Part shown: positions 43,977-51,399 of the stretch, piece after piece | Layout of the letters: the number at the start of each line of letters is the position of its first letter | Position numbering within the stretch: the stretch's first letter is position 1 | NCBI RefSeq assembly: GCF_004331385.1 | Contig: NZ_SJON01000002.1 | Location: 186,001 to 250,000, forward strand | Length of the DNA stretch: 64,000 nt | Direction: 5' to 3' | Source: Enterobacter quasihormaechei | Lineage (GTDB): Bacteria > Pseudomonadota > Gammaproteobacteria > Enterobacterales > Enterobacteriaceae | Translations under genes and position numbers: made by a program | The notes under the pieces: generated by a model | The model's database searches: none | What the model was told of the DNA's origin: nothing | Seen by the model: the letters and a program-made list of their open reading frames with translations, nothing else

Positions 43977-45152
43977 TCAAAACTGATAGCTGTAGTTGAC
44001 GCTGGCAAACCAGAGATAAGGATGGTCGTAACTTCCGGCAAACGCCGTCGGCGATTTCACATGCGAGGACTGCATATGAAGATACGAAACGGCAATACCC
44101 ATATTGCTGGCCGGGGTGATCTGATACTGGGCTCCCGTGCCAAATCGCCACTCATCGCCGGTAGGTAAGGTTAAGGCCACATCACTCTGGCTTTCATACG
44201 GCGAGCTGTCGAACGCCACGCCGGCATTCAGTCGCCACTGAGGCGTTGGACGATACTGCACGCCCACCGCGCCATGCCACGTGTCCTTAAGGCGGCTGAC
44301 GTTGTGCAGCTGCTGGTCCCCGACAACAATTTGCGGCGCGCCGAACCGGCTCCAGTCCTGCCAGCCGAGATCGCCCATAACCGACCACCGCGGATTTATA
44401 TCATGGACCAGGCTGAGCATGATTTGCTGCGGCGCGCTGATTTGCGCCGACACCGGCAGGTCGTAGGTGCCGTTCTGTAGACGCGCTTTGCCGTCAATAT
44501 TGAAGCTGTAGTCCGTTTCGCTGTTCCACGTAATACCGGCTCGCGTCTGGTCAGTCAGCTGCATCAGCAGCCCAAGCCGATAGCTCATGGCCAGGTCTTC
44601 ATCGCGTTGCCGGTAGTCATCATCGTTAACGTTGCGGGTCAGCGAGAAGTAACCATAGTTAACGTTGGCAGACGCACCAATCGAGAGACGGTCGTTAAGC
44701 TTATAGGCCAGCGAGGGGCTGAGCGTCATGGCCACCATGGTGCTCTTTTTGATCAGCCTGTCGCCCGTCCAGCTGCCATAGTCGATCCCCAGGCCGTAAT
44801 TACCGTAAAGCCCGACCCCGGCATAGAGATTATCGGTCACCTTCTGGCTATAAAAGGCGCTGGCATTTGGGATGGTTTTCATCACGTCGCCGGGGCTTTG
44901 ATCGTTATCGTTATCCAGCTGGTTATCGATGGAGCCGTCCATCACCTGTAACCCACCGGTGACCATATGATCCGGTAACCGCGTCATGCCGGCAGGGTTG
45001 GTCATAATTGTCGAGGCATCCTGCGCACGAGCGGCCTGCCCTGCGCCGGCAAGCGCGGTATCTTCGGTGCCTGCTTCATAAAAATAGAGGGCGCTGGCAT
45101 GGGCACTGGAGGCGGCTAATACGCCAGCGCACAGGAGGAGTCGTGTATTCAT
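43977..45152 (-). CDS. FadL/OmpP1-family outer-membrane transporter
   Basis: 391 residues. After the signal peptide (MNTRLLLCAGVLAASSAHAS) the mature end has the FadL hatch motif AGAGQAARAQDASTIMTNPAGM with the NPA triplet. About fourteen amphipathic strands end in a C-terminal phenylalanine (NYSYQF). FadL proteins pass long-chain fatty acids or aromatic compounds through the outer membrane. It differs from FadL itself in length and sequence, so the substrate is open. Confidence 0.87.
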   Translation of the reverse strand: MNTRLLLCAGVLAASSAHASALYFYEAGTEDTALAGAGQAARAQDASTIMTNPAGMTRLPDHMVTGGLQVMDGSIDNQLDNDNDQSPGDVMKTIPNASAFYSQKVTDNLYAGVGLYGNYGLGIDYGSWTGDRLIKKSTMVAMTLSPSLAYKLNDRLSIGASANVNYGYFSLTRNVNDDDYRQRDEDLAMSYRLGLLMQLTDQTRAGITWNSETDYSFNIDGKARLQNGTYDLPVSAQISAPQQIMLSLVHDINPRWSVMGDLGWQDWSRFGAPQIVVGDQQLHNVSRLKDTWHGAVGVQYRPTPQWRLNAGVAFDSSPYESQSDVALTLPTGDEWRFGTGAQYQITPASNMGIAVSYLHMQSSHVKSPTAFAGSYDHPYLWFASVNYSYQF

Positions 45153-45363
45153 CTGCGATCCGGGAAATAAAAAATTTGCCGACAGATATAACAGGGGCGC
45201 CTGATGACGTAAAAAGGAAGAGGGTTTAATTTTAAATTATGCGCGCGCGTAATTATATTTATGACACTCCAGCGACAGCCGGAATACGGCACCGCGATTT
45301 TGCCTGCACCTGGAGAAGAATGTCTTACCATGCCGTTTGTATTCGTTCGGCTTAAGACAAGCG

Positions 45364-45507
45364 TTACTCGCTACTGGGATCGCTCTTATCCTCTCGCATG
45401 GATTCGATAAACTCCCGTTGCTCCGGTGTGAGTTCAAGCTCATCCAGCAGGCGATCTAACTCTTCTTCAGGCGATTCCTTTTGATTCTTTCTCTTCCCGC
45501 TAGCCAT
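45364..45507 (-). CDS. Small acidic hypothetical protein (47 aa)
   Basis: Starts ATG 45507 with AAGGG 5 nt upstream and ends TAA at 45364. The peptide starts MASGKRKNQKESPEEEL and continues DRLLDELELTPEQREFIESM; it is strongly charged and helical. I recognise no family. A clean ribosome site and low-complexity acidic helix make it more than chance. It lies on the backbone side of the secretion island. Confidence 0.65.
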   Translation of the reverse strand: MASGKRKNQKESPEEELDRLLDELELTPEQREFIESMREDKSDPSSE

Positions 45508-45601
45508 ACTCACCCTTGAGTTATTAGGATTAATCTCAGGGTATCCAGGGTACAGGAAATGTGCAACTCACCGTGTTACGTCGATAACCGATCATAACAA
45601 T

Positions 45602-45757
45602 GAACGAAAGGGGGAAGCAGGTACGCCAGTACAGGGAACTAATCTTTATAAAGCTGTTGCTACTGGTCAGACGCTTAACTCTGCTGAGTTCAAATGGTAC
45701 AAGATCAACGACGCAGGACAGGAAGCGGAATACTTCAACTTCCTGCCTGATGTGTGA
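45602..45757 (+). pseudogene. hcp remnant (type VI secretion tube protein, C-terminal fragment)
   Basis: The frame reads GTPVQGTNLYKAVATGQTL then NSAEFKWYKINDAGQEAEYF and stops at TGA 45757. This matches the internal segment of Hcp proteins (LYKAV...LKSAEFKWYKINDAGQEVEYFNTTL) just before their last strands. There is no start codon in frame with a ribosome site, and neither the N-terminal half nor the C-terminus is present. It is a truncated copy marking past T6SS gene traffic. Confidence 0.75.
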
Positions 45758-45816
45758 GAGTTACTTCCCGCCGTAAGTAAGTAACCTCGCTCCATCAGTG
45801 AGCATAAGGAAACAAC

Positions 45817-46188
45817 ATGGACATCATTCAAGGTAAAGACAGCTTCAACGAGATGGCAACTGGAATCCTGGTGAAACTTTTTGCGGACTATCCGTTTTAC
45901 TCATCGTTCGACTTTTCAGACTTCGGCTGGAAGCCCAGAGGAGACAGAACTCAGATAGACCTGCTGTGCTATACGCTCCAGGCGCTCACCGATATGGGTT
46001 ACACGGAGATAATCTCTTCAACCGACATGGACACCGCCGCCAAGTTAACACCTCGTGGTTTGAATTTACTTCAACAGCAGGCACCTGGTGCAGGCGATGC
46101 AGTTATAAACGTTCTCAAAGGAGCAGCAGGTGAGACCCGCTCTGCGGTAATCGGTGCCATCATCGGTTGGATTTTCGGCGGGAAATAG
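45817..46188 (+). CDS. Hypothetical protein with winged-helix-like region and Gly-rich tail
   Basis: 123 residues, AAGGA 7 nt before the ATG. The middle (YTLQALTDMGYTEIISSTDM then AAKLTPRGLNLLQQ) looks like a small winged helix. The C-terminus is a hydrophobic glycine-zipper helix (AVIGAIIGWIFGGK) that could insert into membranes. I do not recognise it. Position after the hcp remnant suggests cargo of the same island. Confidence 0.6.
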   Translation: MDIIQGKDSFNEMATGILVKLFADYPFYSSFDFSDFGWKPRGDRTQIDLLCYTLQALTDMGYTEIISSTDMDTAAKLTPRGLNLLQQQAPGAGDAVINVLKGAAGETRSAVIGAIIGWIFGGK

Positions 46189-46325
46189 TTGAGTTTGAAT
46201 ACCCGTTAATTGCGGTTAACTGATAGAAAATCCTGTCTGTTGTCACTGGCTCGCCTGTGGGATGACGCGCTGTAGCGCTTCTGGTGGAGCATACGGGCTA
46301 ATGGCGGGACTGCTTGCTATCCGGT

Positions 46326-46364
46326 CTTGATTCCCCGGCCTCAAATGCCGGAATCGGAATCAAG
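46326..46364. repeat. Inverted repeat before the integrase remnant
   Basis: CTTGATTCC pairs with GGAATCAAG, and CCGGC with GCCGG inside. It may be a terminator stem, a recombination site or a regulatory hairpin. The rest of 46189-46393 shows no gene. Confidence 0.5.
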
Positions 46365-46393
46365 ATGAACGGTACTTTCACCGCTATGCGGCC

Positions 46394-46798
46394 ATGCGCT
46401 GGTGTGGATTTCAGGAAATAAAAAACCCCGCCGGAGCGAGATCAAAGGTGACAGCCGCGATGCTGTCAGTGATGGCACAACGCAAGGCAGAGCAAGCCGA
46501 TATGCCAGTGAAGACGGATTTCATCTTTAGCAAGGGCGATCTCCGTAGCAAAGGCAACGCCGTAACCCGTAACACGGTATTCACTGAATTTGGGAAGATG
46601 GGACGTAGAGCCGGATTCTCTAACATGGGCAGCCATACGCCGCGAAAAAGTCGGGGGCGAATCCTATTCGAAAATGGAGTGGCTATTGAAACTATCGCCC
46701 ATTTCCTGGGACAGACAGATCCGCGCTCAACCATGTATTACATCGGGTACGGTCAGGACGTGCAGGACGATTTAACAGAGGAGTTTTCTTTAGAATGA
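46394..46798 (+). pseudogene. Tyrosine-recombinase (integrase) remnant, C-terminal part
   Basis: 134 residues. The catalytic core's second half is visible: H-x-x-R in GSHTPRKSRG, then FLGQTDPRSTMYYIGYG with the Leu-Gly box and a candidate nucleophile Tyr. The DNA-binding N-terminal domain and the full first-Arg region are missing; only RWCGFQEI resembles the start of the core. It is most likely inactive. Its stop overlaps the next start (ATGA). Confidence 0.75.
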
Positions 46799-47004
46799 TG
46801 ATCGATATGAAACATTTGATTGTGCTGATAGTGGCGCTATTACCAGCCCTGGCGAATGCCGGACAGATAACCCTGATTCTCAGTAATGAAGAGGAGACAG
46901 GCAACGCGAAGATTTGCGTATACAGCAACGCCAATTATACGGAGATAGTGACGATCAGACCGTCGCAGCAATGCCGCTACACAATGACCTTTGAGGAGGA
47001 GTAA
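46795..47004 (+). CDS. Small secreted hypothetical protein
   Basis: 69 residues with a signal peptide (MKHLIVLIVALLPALANA, if started at the fifth residue). A 46-residue mature part with two cysteines (KICVYS, SQQCRY) follows, which may form a disulfide in the periplasm. GAGGAG lies about 12 nt upstream. Family unknown. It is coupled to the integrase remnant by ATGA. Confidence 0.6.
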   Translation: MMIDMKHLIVLIVALLPALANAGQITLILSNEEETGNAKICVYSNANYTEIVTIRPSQQCRYTMTFEEE

Positions 47005-47121
47005 CCCCCTTTACTGGTTGTTACGAAACATAATTTCGCTTAAGTCTAATACTTATTGCTCATGTGGTCATTGCTTGTAAAATAGCCACTGAAATTATTT
47101 CCATTGCAAGTAGAAGGACTT

Positions 47122-47583
47122 ATGAAGCAATACACCAATGAACTCACCGCCGAAACGCTGGCAGCATTTGACCAATCACCATACACAGCTGAACAGCTCG
47201 CGGAAATGAACGAAGAAGCCCGTAATCTGATCGCTGAAAGAAACGCCTACAATCTCGCTCACCCAGTTACAGCCGCTTATTTGATTGCTACAGAGGGTAG
47301 CTTAACCCGCAACGGGGGAACGGTTATCAGTGAATACAACGGGCAGCAGATCGAAATTGAAGACGGAACACGCCTAAATGTATCTCTTGTGGGTGATGAA
47401 GTTCGTTATCCAGATGGAACCACCGCGAAAATCAGCACTGGAGTAGGTAATACCTCTGGTGACTCCGCCGCTCTTGTCGGTAGCTTACTCGACAACGGCG
47501 ACGAAATTATCAGTAGCCCACAGAATGCCGGAAGAAGAGTAGTCCGAGCAGGGGAATCGTTGCCAGAAAACTTTCTGAAATAA
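47122..47583 (+). CDS. PAAR-like protein of a T6SS spike locus
   Basis: 153 residues from ATG 47122 with AAGGA 5 nt upstream. The C-terminal 90 residues have the pattern of PAAR-like tips: YLIATEGSLTRNGGTV, LVGDEVRYPDGTTAKIS and AALVGSLLDNGDEIISS. The N-terminal 50 residues are helical and charged and may bind VgrG or cargo. It ends 10 bp before the PAAR-toxin gene, so the two are co-transcribed. PAAR assignment is by motif only. Confidence 0.55.
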   Translation: MKQYTNELTAETLAAFDQSPYTAEQLAEMNEEARNLIAERNAYNLAHPVTAAYLIATEGSLTRNGGTVISEYNGQQIEIEDGTRLNVSLVGDEVRYPDGTTAKISTGVGNTSGDSAALVGSLLDNGDEIISSPQNAGRRVVRAGESLPENFLK

Positions 47584-47593
47584 GGCGGTCACT

Positions 47594-48730
47594 ATGGCAT
47601 CGGTTAACAGAGGCTGCACAGTTCACGGTAAGAACGTTGGTCTACATGGAGATAAAACATCTACAGGCGCACAATGTATTGCCGCGCGCCCCGGTATGTC
47701 TGTCATGGGCAAGTGGAAACTCTATATCGGCGATAAGACCACCCCTTGCCCGAAATGCGGGAAAGTGGGGGTGATAGTGAGCGGTGATCCTCGCTGCTCA
47801 AATAGCGCTGCAGTCGCCGTGGACGGTGCAGAAATCCACTGCGGTTGTCCACTGGGTACTAATTTTCTTATCGCGCCTGGCACCGTTGAGGTGAATACTC
47901 CTTCTTGGGCGACAGCGCCTGTAGAGCCAGTGCAACATACACAGGCAGCGAAGAAGCAAAACACCTTTGCTGACACCTGCAAGCCAGAAGATAACCAGCT
48001 ATTGAACGGCGTTTACATCTGGACTGAAACCAAAAACGCAGGTCACGCTTTCGTTTCGGTGCATGAGAATAACAGTGTCTATCTCTACACGTATGGTCGC
48101 TATGGCAGAACCAATCGTGGAGGCTTTACGGGAGATGGTGTTCTTAACTTCCTGCAAGATGAAGATGCAAGGGTTTACTATCGTTCTGAACTCTATGAGA
48201 TGGGTGCTCGTGTTTTCCGCATAGACGATGCTGACCCGATGAAGACAAGAGCGTTCTTCGAAGACCTATGGAACAACAGTAAGCCAGCTATACAAACATC
48301 AAAAATGCCAGAGACAACAAGGAGGAGAGGCCATACCATTGATGAGTATGACGTTACTGGCAGCAACTGCACCACACATTCAGTTGCGGGGATTAAGTTT
48401 GCTGGCTCTACGGTATTTGAGCACGGTTACACATCTACTACGACCCAACTACCTATTAAAGCTGAGGAAGATTTCACCGTTCCGGTATCGCTGCAAAGAT
48501 TTCTCATCGCAAAGGGTGGAGACATGTCCTCAATGCTTGTCGTTGAGATGACCGGAGTATTCAAAGAGCAATACCCTAATTCAGGCAATTTACAACCATT
48601 CCAGGAAACTCGCGGTGGTGTAGCTCAGCATGTTGCAGCGGAAGGTGCAGCCACTGGCGATTCATTGTCTCCGTATTCCGGCGGCACTGTAGGTGGCGTA
48701 TTAGGGGGATCTTATGGCGCTGACGAATAG
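47594..48730 (+). CDS. PAAR-domain T6SS effector with candidate papain-like toxin domain
   Basis: 378 residues. Residues 1-100 form a PAAR spike tip: HGDKTSTGAQCIA, YIGDKTTPCPKCGKVGVIVSG and AVDGAEIHCGCPLGTN, with several Cys/His for zinc. After a linker, residues 130-320 hold a domain with NAGHAFVSV (His151) and TGSNCTTHSVAGI (Cys259). His before Cys is the order of permuted NlpC/P60 (papain-like) hydrolases or acyltransferases, so this is a candidate cell-wall or lipid-attacking toxin. The tail from 350 is Gly/Ser-rich. Two membrane-protein genes follow directly and overlap, as immunity genes do. Confidence 0.75.
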   Translation: MASVNRGCTVHGKNVGLHGDKTSTGAQCIAARPGMSVMGKWKLYIGDKTTPCPKCGKVGVIVSGDPRCSNSAAVAVDGAEIHCGCPLGTNFLIAPGTVEVNTPSWATAPVEPVQHTQAAKKQNTFADTCKPEDNQLLNGVYIWTETKNAGHAFVSVHENNSVYLYTYGRYGRTNRGGFTGDGVLNFLQDEDARVYYRSELYEMGARVFRIDDADPMKTRAFFEDLWNNSKPAIQTSKMPETTRRRGHTIDEYDVTGSNCTTHSVAGIKFAGSTVFEHGYTSTTTQLPIKAEEDFTVPVSLQRFLIAKGGDMSSMLVVEMTGVFKEQYPNSGNLQPFQETRGGVAQHVAAEGAATGDSLSPYSGGTVGGVLGGSYGADE

Positions 48731-48989
48731 AACTAAAACCGTTTTTCGATGGGGTGGGATTGTAATTGTATCGCTTTGCTACTTTATCGCACTGGTGCTA
48801 TCTACCTTCTCTTTTTCCGCATTCAGCGAGAGTGAAAGTATGCGGTTTTCTGGCCCAATCCCATTAAAAGAGTACCAAGCATCTATAGACTCGATCATGC
48901 AAGCCACTGATGGCGTTTTTACTGTCGCCCTTTTTGGCTTTGCGATCTGCGTGCCTCTCATCCTACTAATCTTTAAAAAGGTGAGATGA
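48714..48989 (+). CDS. Candidate immunity protein 1 (two-helix membrane protein)
   Basis: 91 residues. Helix 1 (WGGIVIVSLCYFIALVLSTF) and helix 2 (VALFGFAICVPLILLIF) enclose a loop of about 45 residues, probably periplasmic. Its start lies inside the end of the toxin gene (17-bp overlap). It ends FGFAICVPLILLIFKKVR, nearly the same as the next protein. An immunity protein facing the periplasm fits a toxin that attacks the envelope. Confidence 0.65.
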   Translation: MALTNRTKTVFRWGGIVIVSLCYFIALVLSTFSFSAFSESESMRFSGPIPLKEYQASIDSIMQATDGVFTVALFGFAICVPLILLIFKKVR

Positions 48990-49249
48990 TGAATAAGAAG
49001 TTCTGGATCAGGTGGGTGAGTATCGCGCTGATCTGCGTAGCGTATTACGTTATCGTGCTTTATTTCGATCTGGTCTTCGCTCTTAACTTTTCAGAGACAA
49101 TGAGCCAAGGAGGAGAATTTACCCCTTCTCAATGCACTTGGTTTGTTAAGGAGCTATCACAAAATCACTCTGATTCGGCTTTAGCCTCTATCATTGGTTT
49201 CGCTGTCTGCGTCCCTCTGATCCTGCTTATCTTCAAGAAAGTGAGATGA
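48986..49249 (+). CDS. Candidate immunity protein 2 (paralogue of the preceding gene)
   Basis: 87 residues with the same two-helix layout: WVSIALICVAYYVIVLYFDL, a loop of about 45 residues, then ASIIGFAVCVPLILLIFKKVR. It overlaps the previous gene by 4 bp (ATGA). The loops of the two proteins differ while helix 2 is nearly identical, which suggests duplication followed by change of the toxin-facing part. Confidence 0.65.
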   Translation: MMNKKFWIRWVSIALICVAYYVIVLYFDLVFALNFSETMSQGGEFTPSQCTWFVKELSQNHSDSALASIIGFAVCVPLILLIFKKVR

Positions 49250-49254
49250 CCGCA

Positions 49255-49305
49255 AAAGGCTGGAGAGATCCAGCCTTTCCCCTTTTCCCTTTTCCCTTTT
49301 CCCTA
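49255..49305 (+). terminator. Terminator hairpin followed by a TTTTCCC tandem repeat
   Basis: AAAGGCTGGA pairs with TCCAGCCTTT over a 4-nt loop (49255-49278), 6 bp past the second immunity gene. Behind it, about four copies of the heptamer TTTTCCC run to 49305. The repeat gives a pyrimidine-rich tail after the stem. Confidence 0.7.
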
Positions 49306-49750
49306 ATTTTAGACAATCGAAGCCATAAAGCCCCGCTGGTGATACAACAACAAGCGGAGCGTAGCGACTTCATCAGACTGTCAGAGGGATCACACCTTAT
49401 CAGGATAACCGTGTACCCTTGCGGGAGCGTGGCTGAAACGCTGATAGAGCCTATATGTCGTTTGTAGTTTACATAGCTCTGAGAGCCGCACATCGGGCTT
49501 GAAATGCGTATGATCAATCTGTCGATGACATAACTATGCCTGGATGGGCTTTTTCTTCACGTTGTGCTATCGCGGTGTGAGGATGCAACTGCCGCCAACG
49601 CTGAGTTATACTGTCATCTCACCATGTAACTTAGCGTGACAGTTACCAAGGGCGGATCACAATGGTAGAACCCATAGGCGACTAAAATAGGTAACTATTT
49701 AAGTTGCTGATAGAGAAGGCTTTTAAGGCTTCTCCACAAGGGGAGAGATT
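49306..49750. other. Gene-poor island border next to tRNA-Gly
   Basis: 445 bp without a credible gene. It contains an inverted repeat, ACGCTGAGTTAT (49598) with GTAACTTAGCGT (49626-49637), arms matching at 10 of 12. No copy of the tRNA 3' end was found at the far side of the island, so an attachment site cannot be named. Confidence 0.5.
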
Positions 49751-49824
49751 TGGAGCGGGCGAAGGGAATCGAACCCTCGTATAGAGCTTGGGAAGCTCTC
49801 GTTCTACCATTGAACTACGCCCGC
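49751..49824 (-). tRNA. glyU: tRNA-Gly (anticodon CCC)
   Basis: A 74-nt cloverleaf starts GCGGGCGTAGTTCAATGG and ends with an encoded CCA. The anticodon stem AGAGC/GCTCT encloses TTCCCAA, giving anticodon CCC for GGG codons. The T-arm GAGGGTTCGATTCCCTT is intact. It is the known glyU. Its 3' side faces the secretion island, consistent with use as an integration site. Confidence 0.97.
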
Positions 49825-49904
49825 TTTGAGGTGCGTAAGGCATTATAGACCTTACGCTTCTGCATACAAGCCTCTTCACAGCTAACTGGCGATAATCTAA
49901 TCAC

Positions 49905-50645
49905 TTAGCACTTCGGTTTGCTGCCCTGCGCCGGAAGATAACGCTGCGGATCGATGGCCGTGGCCTTATAGCGGATCTGGAAGTGCAGCTTCACCGTATC
50001 CGTCCCGGTACTGCCCATGGTCGCGATCTTCTGCCCCGCCTTTACGTTCTGACCGTTGTTGACCAGCATCGTGTCGTTATGCGCATAGGCCGTAATGTAG
50101 TCCTCACCATGCTTAATCATGATCAGGTTGCCATAACCGCGCAGCTGATTACCGACATACACCACCTTCCCGGCTCCCGATGCGTAAACCGGCGTGCCGC
50201 GCGCAGCTGCGATATCAATGCCTTTATTGCCCCCTTCCGAGAGCGAGTACGGCGCCACCACTTTTCCGCTGGCAGGCCAGATCCAGCAGCGCTGACCGAC
50301 CGGCGGCCAGGAGGATTTTGGTACCTGGTAGGATGGTGTGACTTTGGCCGTTTTGCGCGTTGAGGATTTTTTCTCTGAAGAGGAACCGCCGTTAACCTTG
50401 AGCTTCTGCCCTATCTCAATGGTATACGGTGGAGAGATGTTATTCAGGCGCGCCAGCTCCTTCACGCTGGTCCCCGTGGCACGTGAGATGCGGTAGAGTG
50501 TGTCTCCGCGCTTAACGGTATAGACGGCACCGGAATAACTGCCCATATCCGACGATTTACTCCCCGAGCATCCGGCTACAAGTAGCGTCAGCGTCAGGCA
50601 GAAAACGGCAATGATCGGGTTTCTCGTCAGGCTTCCTGCAAACAA
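49905..50645 (-). CDS. ygeR: YgeR/ActS, LysM-M23 lipoprotein, amidase activator
   Basis: 246 residues (E. coli 251). Lipobox LVAGC, then a LysM domain (YTVKRGDTLYRISRATGTSVKELARLN), a Lys/Ser linker and a C-terminal LytM (M23) domain (NKGIDIAAARGTPVYASGAG, KLHFQIRYKATAIDPQRYL). One catalytic metal ligand (His of HxH) is altered in this group, so it activates AmiA/B/C amidases rather than cutting itself. It lies beside glyU as in K-12. Confidence 0.93.
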   Translation of the reverse strand: MFAGSLTRNPIIAVFCLTLTLLVAGCSGSKSSDMGSYSGAVYTVKRGDTLYRISRATGTSVKELARLNNISPPYTIEIGQKLKVNGGSSSEKKSSTRKTAKVTPSYQVPKSSWPPVGQRCWIWPASGKVVAPYSLSEGGNKGIDIAAARGTPVYASGAGKVVYVGNQLRGYGNLIMIKHGEDYITAYAHNDTMLVNNGQNVKAGQKIATMGSTGTDTVKLHFQIRYKATAIDPQRYLPAQGSKPKC

Positions 50646-50808
50646 AACAGCTCCTCGGTCAGCGTGAATGGCGCACTATGATAGCAGCCCAAACTGATGC
50701 CGGTCATGCCCTTTTCCGCTCTGTGGGCCAAACCGTTCGCATAAGAATGCAGTATAATAATTCTGCTGATGGTGCTGAACCATTTGGCATTTTGGCACTG
50801 GAGCATCA

Positions 50809-51351
50809 ATGAGTATTCAAGAACACGTTATTTTGGTAAATGACCAGGGAAAGGTGATTGGCACTCAGGAGAAGTACGCCGCGCACACGACACACACCCC
50901 GCTACATCTGGCTTTCTCTTCGTGGCTGTTTAACGCTAACGGAGAATGTCTGATTACCCGGCGCGCCTTAGGTAAAAAAGCCTGGCCTGGCGTGTGGACG
51001 AACTCCGTTTGCGGTCATCCACAGACCGATGAAGCGACGGAGCAGGCGATTATCCGCCGCTGCCGCTTTGAAATCGGCGCCGAAATCACCGACATCACTC
51101 CCGTTGCCCCGGCGTTCCGCTACCGCGAAGCCGACCCATCCGGGATCGTTGAAAATGAGATTTGCCCGGTCTACGCGGCCCGCGTCACGAATACCCTCGC
51201 AATCAATAGCGACGAAGTGATGGAGTATCAGTGGGTGGAGCTGGACGCGCTATTCCGCGCGCTGGATGCCACGCCGTGGGCGTTCAGTCCGTGGATGGTG
51301 CTGGAAGCGACAGCCGCGCGCGAAGAACTCAGCGCCTTCGCCGCGCAATAA
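50809..51351 (+). CDS. idi: Idi, isopentenyl-diphosphate delta-isomerase type I
   Basis: 180 residues (E. coli 182). The Nudix-like fold has catalytic Cys in TNSVCGHPQ (about residue 67) and Glu in VENEICPVY (about 116). It interconverts IPP and DMAPP for isoprenoid synthesis. Start at 50809 follows a GGAG-like site (CTGGAGCATCA). Convergent with lysS. Confidence 0.95.
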   Translation: MSIQEHVILVNDQGKVIGTQEKYAAHTTHTPLHLAFSSWLFNANGECLITRRALGKKAWPGVWTNSVCGHPQTDEATEQAIIRRCRFEIGAEITDITPVAPAFRYREADPSGIVENEICPVYAARVTNTLAINSDEVMEYQWVELDALFRALDATPWAFSPWMVLEATAAREELSAFAAQ

Positions 51352-51387
51352 AAAAGCCCCGGCGAAATACGCGCGGGGCTTTTTTTA
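51350..51387. terminator. Bidirectional terminator between idi and lysS
   Basis: AAAAAAGCCCCG...CGGGGCTTTTTTT stem with A- and T-runs on both sides, ending both convergent transcripts. Confidence 0.92.
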
Positions 51388-51399
51388 CATCTTAACGGC

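Noticed and set aside
45600..49824. Direct repeat of the tRNA-Gly 3' end as an attachment site
   Set aside because: I searched by eye for a copy of the T-arm/acceptor end on the far side of the island and found none; a nearby TGGAGC at 46285 does not continue to match.
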